From WFZT01 sp964571845 (lineage in GTDB: Bacteria; Hydrothermota; Hydrothermia; B15-G9; WFZT01): 23,749 nucleotides of DNA. The position numbers and the translations under genes were made by a program. Numbering within the stretch: the stretch's first letter is position 1; every line of letters starts with the position of its first letter. The notes under the pieces are model-generated. The model was not told where the DNA came from and searched no databases. It saw nothing but the letters and a program-made list of their open reading frames with translations. Below are positions 22,376-23,749 of the stretch, piece by piece. The stretch lies in the NCBI GenBank assembly GCA_964571845.1, contig CAZNDM010000115.1:1-23749 (forward strand). Reading direction: 5' to 3'.

Positions 22376-23257
22376 TCACATCCTTGAAGGAAGCATGATC
22401 TTAACTGCTCTTGGTACAATCCTTATGCTCACAGGCAACTTCCCCATTGGTTCAGAATCCACATGAAAGAAGGAGTCGCCTGTGATTTCCACCTCTTTTC
22501 CTTTGATAAGAATTACATCCGACCATCTGTGGTGGTTGCTGTTCAATATGGACCAGAGATACCTTAAGTCATCGAACAGACCGGATCTTGTAAATATGCA
22601 GATGTCGAGAAGTCCATCAAAAATTGAGGCATTGGGCGCAATCTTCAACTTGCCTCCGTAAAGGGAGACATTGTTTACCATTACCTGGTATCCATAAAAT
22701 CTTTTTCCGTCAACCAGAATATCCATTTTTGATGGGGTGTATCTTGTGAAGTAGTAGTACGCGCCTGTAAAAATGTAGCTCAGTCTTCCGAGGAACCATT
22801 TGAGTTTGAACGGGAAGTTGTTTACTGCAACTCCGTCAAGACCTGCGCCGACCATGAGAATGAAATACCTGTCATTTGCCTTTCCAACATCGATTTTTCT
22901 GGGACGCCCGTGCAGAAGAATGTCAATTGCATCAAAGGGGTCACGCGGGATCCCAACTTCAAGTGCAAAAACATTTGTAATTCCAAACGGGATGACACCA
23001 ACTATTATGTCGGATCCAATGACACCGTTTATGACTTCATTTAGTGTGCCATCACCACCGATGGCAACGACCATATCAAATCCGAGATCCACAGCCTCTC
23101 TTGCCAGATTTGTTGCATCGAGCGGAGCTCTCGTTTTTACAAGCTCAATCTCATTTCTCCCGTTGTCCGCGAGTTTCTTCAGACCGAGGTCAAGAAAAAG
23201 TGCATAGGCACTCTTTGCCTTCTTTGACATGGGATTGTAAATCAATCTAATTTTCAT
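22376..23257 (-). CDS. Diacylglycerol kinase family lipid kinase (DagK/YegS-like)
   Basis: A 293-residue enzyme that transfers phosphate from a nucleotide to a lipid. The N-terminal domain has IYNPMSKKAKS (6-16), the nucleotide-binding AIGGDGTLNEV (65-75) and VIPFGITNVFALE (88-100), where the usual GTGNDFA reads GITNVFA. The C-terminal beta-sandwich holds DVGKANDRYF, VGAGLDG and APNASIFDGLLDI. Length is typical. The lipid substrate (diacylglycerol, undecaprenol or sphingoid-like) is unknown. The ATG overlaps the stop of the MBL-fold gene upstream by 4 nt, implying co-expression. Confidence 0.92.
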   Translation of the reverse strand: MKIRLIYNPMSKKAKSAYALFLDLGLKKLADNGRNEIELVKTRAPLDATNLAREAVDLGFDMVVAIGGDGTLNEVINGVIGSDIIVGVIPFGITNVFALEVGIPRDPFDAIDILLHGRPRKIDVGKANDRYFILMVGAGLDGVAVNNFPFKLKWFLGRLSYIFTGAYYYFTRYTPSKMDILVDGKRFYGYQVMVNNVSLYGGKLKIAPNASIFDGLLDICIFTRSGLFDDLRYLWSILNSNHHRWSDVILIKGKEVEITGDSFFHVDSEPMGKLPVSIRIVPRAVKIMLPSRM

Positions 23258-23749
23258 CTTCTGACATAATAAATGATTCCGTCAATTTCTTCAATGGTGA
23301 CTTTCTTTTCGAGGAGCAGGAGATCCAGGTGCCCCTGAGTCTCTGAAAGTGCAAGAAATCGCTGGTGGTCCGGGAGATTTGGAAATATCTCACGGCAGAT
23401 CTCAAAGAGTGTTCGGGGCTCTTTGCCGATTTTTGAAAAGACTTCATTTTTCCTGTGCTCGTAATGGGCAAGTTTCCTTTTTATAATCTTTTCATGTTCA
23501 CTGAACGGCGCACCGTGACCGGGAAGAATGAGATTGATCCCCGTTATTCTGAGGGTCCTTTTTAGTGATTCAATGTAAGACGGAAGACTCAGAGGTCTTT
23601 CCTTCTCTCCGGGTAAAGGTGGTTCCAGTACGGGATTGGATGTGATGCCTTCAAGCAGATGATCTCCTGAGATGAGTTTGTCCTCAATTCTCAGAATTAT
23701 GTGGCCTGATGCATGACCGGGAGTGTAAATAATCTCTATTTCCTGGTCA
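23254..23749 (-). CDS. MBL-fold metallo-hydrolase, C-terminal part (cut by the window edge)
   Basis: The minus strand is open from the right edge for 164 residues to a TGA at 23256-23254; no start is in view. Metal-site motifs are TPGHASGH near the edge, GDHLLEGI and LILPGHG, with a TSNPVLEPP stretch as in LACTB2-like hydrolases. The end is a small winged-helix-like tail (TLFEICREIF, HLDLLLLEKKV, IIYYVRR), as in the beta-lactamase-like family. The N-terminal HxHxDH motif must lie beyond the window. Its stop overlaps the lipid kinase start by 4 nt. The other MBL gene, at 678-1484, lacks this tail. Confidence 0.88.
   Translation of the reverse strand, partial: DQEIEIIYTPGHASGHIILRIEDKLISGDHLLEGITSNPVLEPPLPGEKERPLSLPSYIESLKRTLRITGINLILPGHGAPFSEHEKIIKRKLAHYEHRKNEVFSKIGKEPRTLFEICREIFPNLPDHQRFLALSETQGHLDLLLLEKKVTIEEIDGIIYYVRR

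Noticed and set aside
23247..23471. 74-codon minus-strand frame at the right end
   Set aside because: It is a shadow of the partial MBL-fold gene, which has the correct metal motifs in another frame.

Overview
The window reads as ordinary, densely packed bacterial chromosome of moderate GC, probably from an uncultured, possibly thermophilic lineage near the FCB group (WOR-3/Stahlbacteria, Hydrothermae or similar). This is inferred from a giant SprA-family outer-membrane protein, a DUF5683-like protein, an mfd gene followed by two parvulin-type genes, and Lys/Glu/Arg-rich proteins. Taxonomy cannot be settled from the sequence alone. I count 19 protein genes (one cut by the right edge), one tRNA, and one long non-coding stretch at the left edge.

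Left edge (1-677): no credible gene. Bases 8 to about 512 hold a decaying array of G/C-rich perfect palindromes spaced about 35-40 bp apart, in two subfamilies.

Minus-strand cluster (678-6698), read right to left: a short-form Mfd transcription-repair coupling factor, a lipoprotein with SurA-like features but a poorly conserved parvulin region, a SurA-type double-parvulin chaperone, an S4 RNA-binding protein and an MBL-fold hydrolase. Every junction overlaps (44, 4, 4 and 14 nt), so the five are almost certainly one operon joining DNA repair, outer-membrane protein folding and ribosome-associated functions.

Plus-strand block (6748-21083): a tRNA-Leu(UAG) with a near-consensus promoter diverges from mfd. 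Next come sprA (TTG start), a membrane-anchored ComEA-like helix-hairpin-helix protein, a DUF374 acyltransferase and the DNA polymerase III delta' subunit, all overlapping. After a 137-bp gap with a likely promoter, gyrA heads a second tight run: a DUF5683-like envelope protein, a short-chain polyprenyl diphosphate synthase, a DUF212 (divergent PAP2) membrane protein, an M50 site-2-protease-like protein, a class I/II aminotransferase and a NifX/NifB-type domain protein. The run mixes housekeeping DNA enzymes with isoprenoid and membrane functions.

Right end (21074-23749, minus): a partial MBL-fold hydrolase and a diacylglycerol-kinase-family lipid kinase overlap by 4 nt. A 234-bp gap follows, then a class C beta-lactamase-fold serine hydrolase whose 3' end overlaps the convergent NifX-type gene by 10 nt.

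No insertion sequence, phage gene, CRISPR array or defence system is visible. The best candidates for a second look are the hairpin array, the orphan SprA overlapping a ComEA-like gene, the contracted Mfd, and the non-canonical quinolone-region residues of GyrA.
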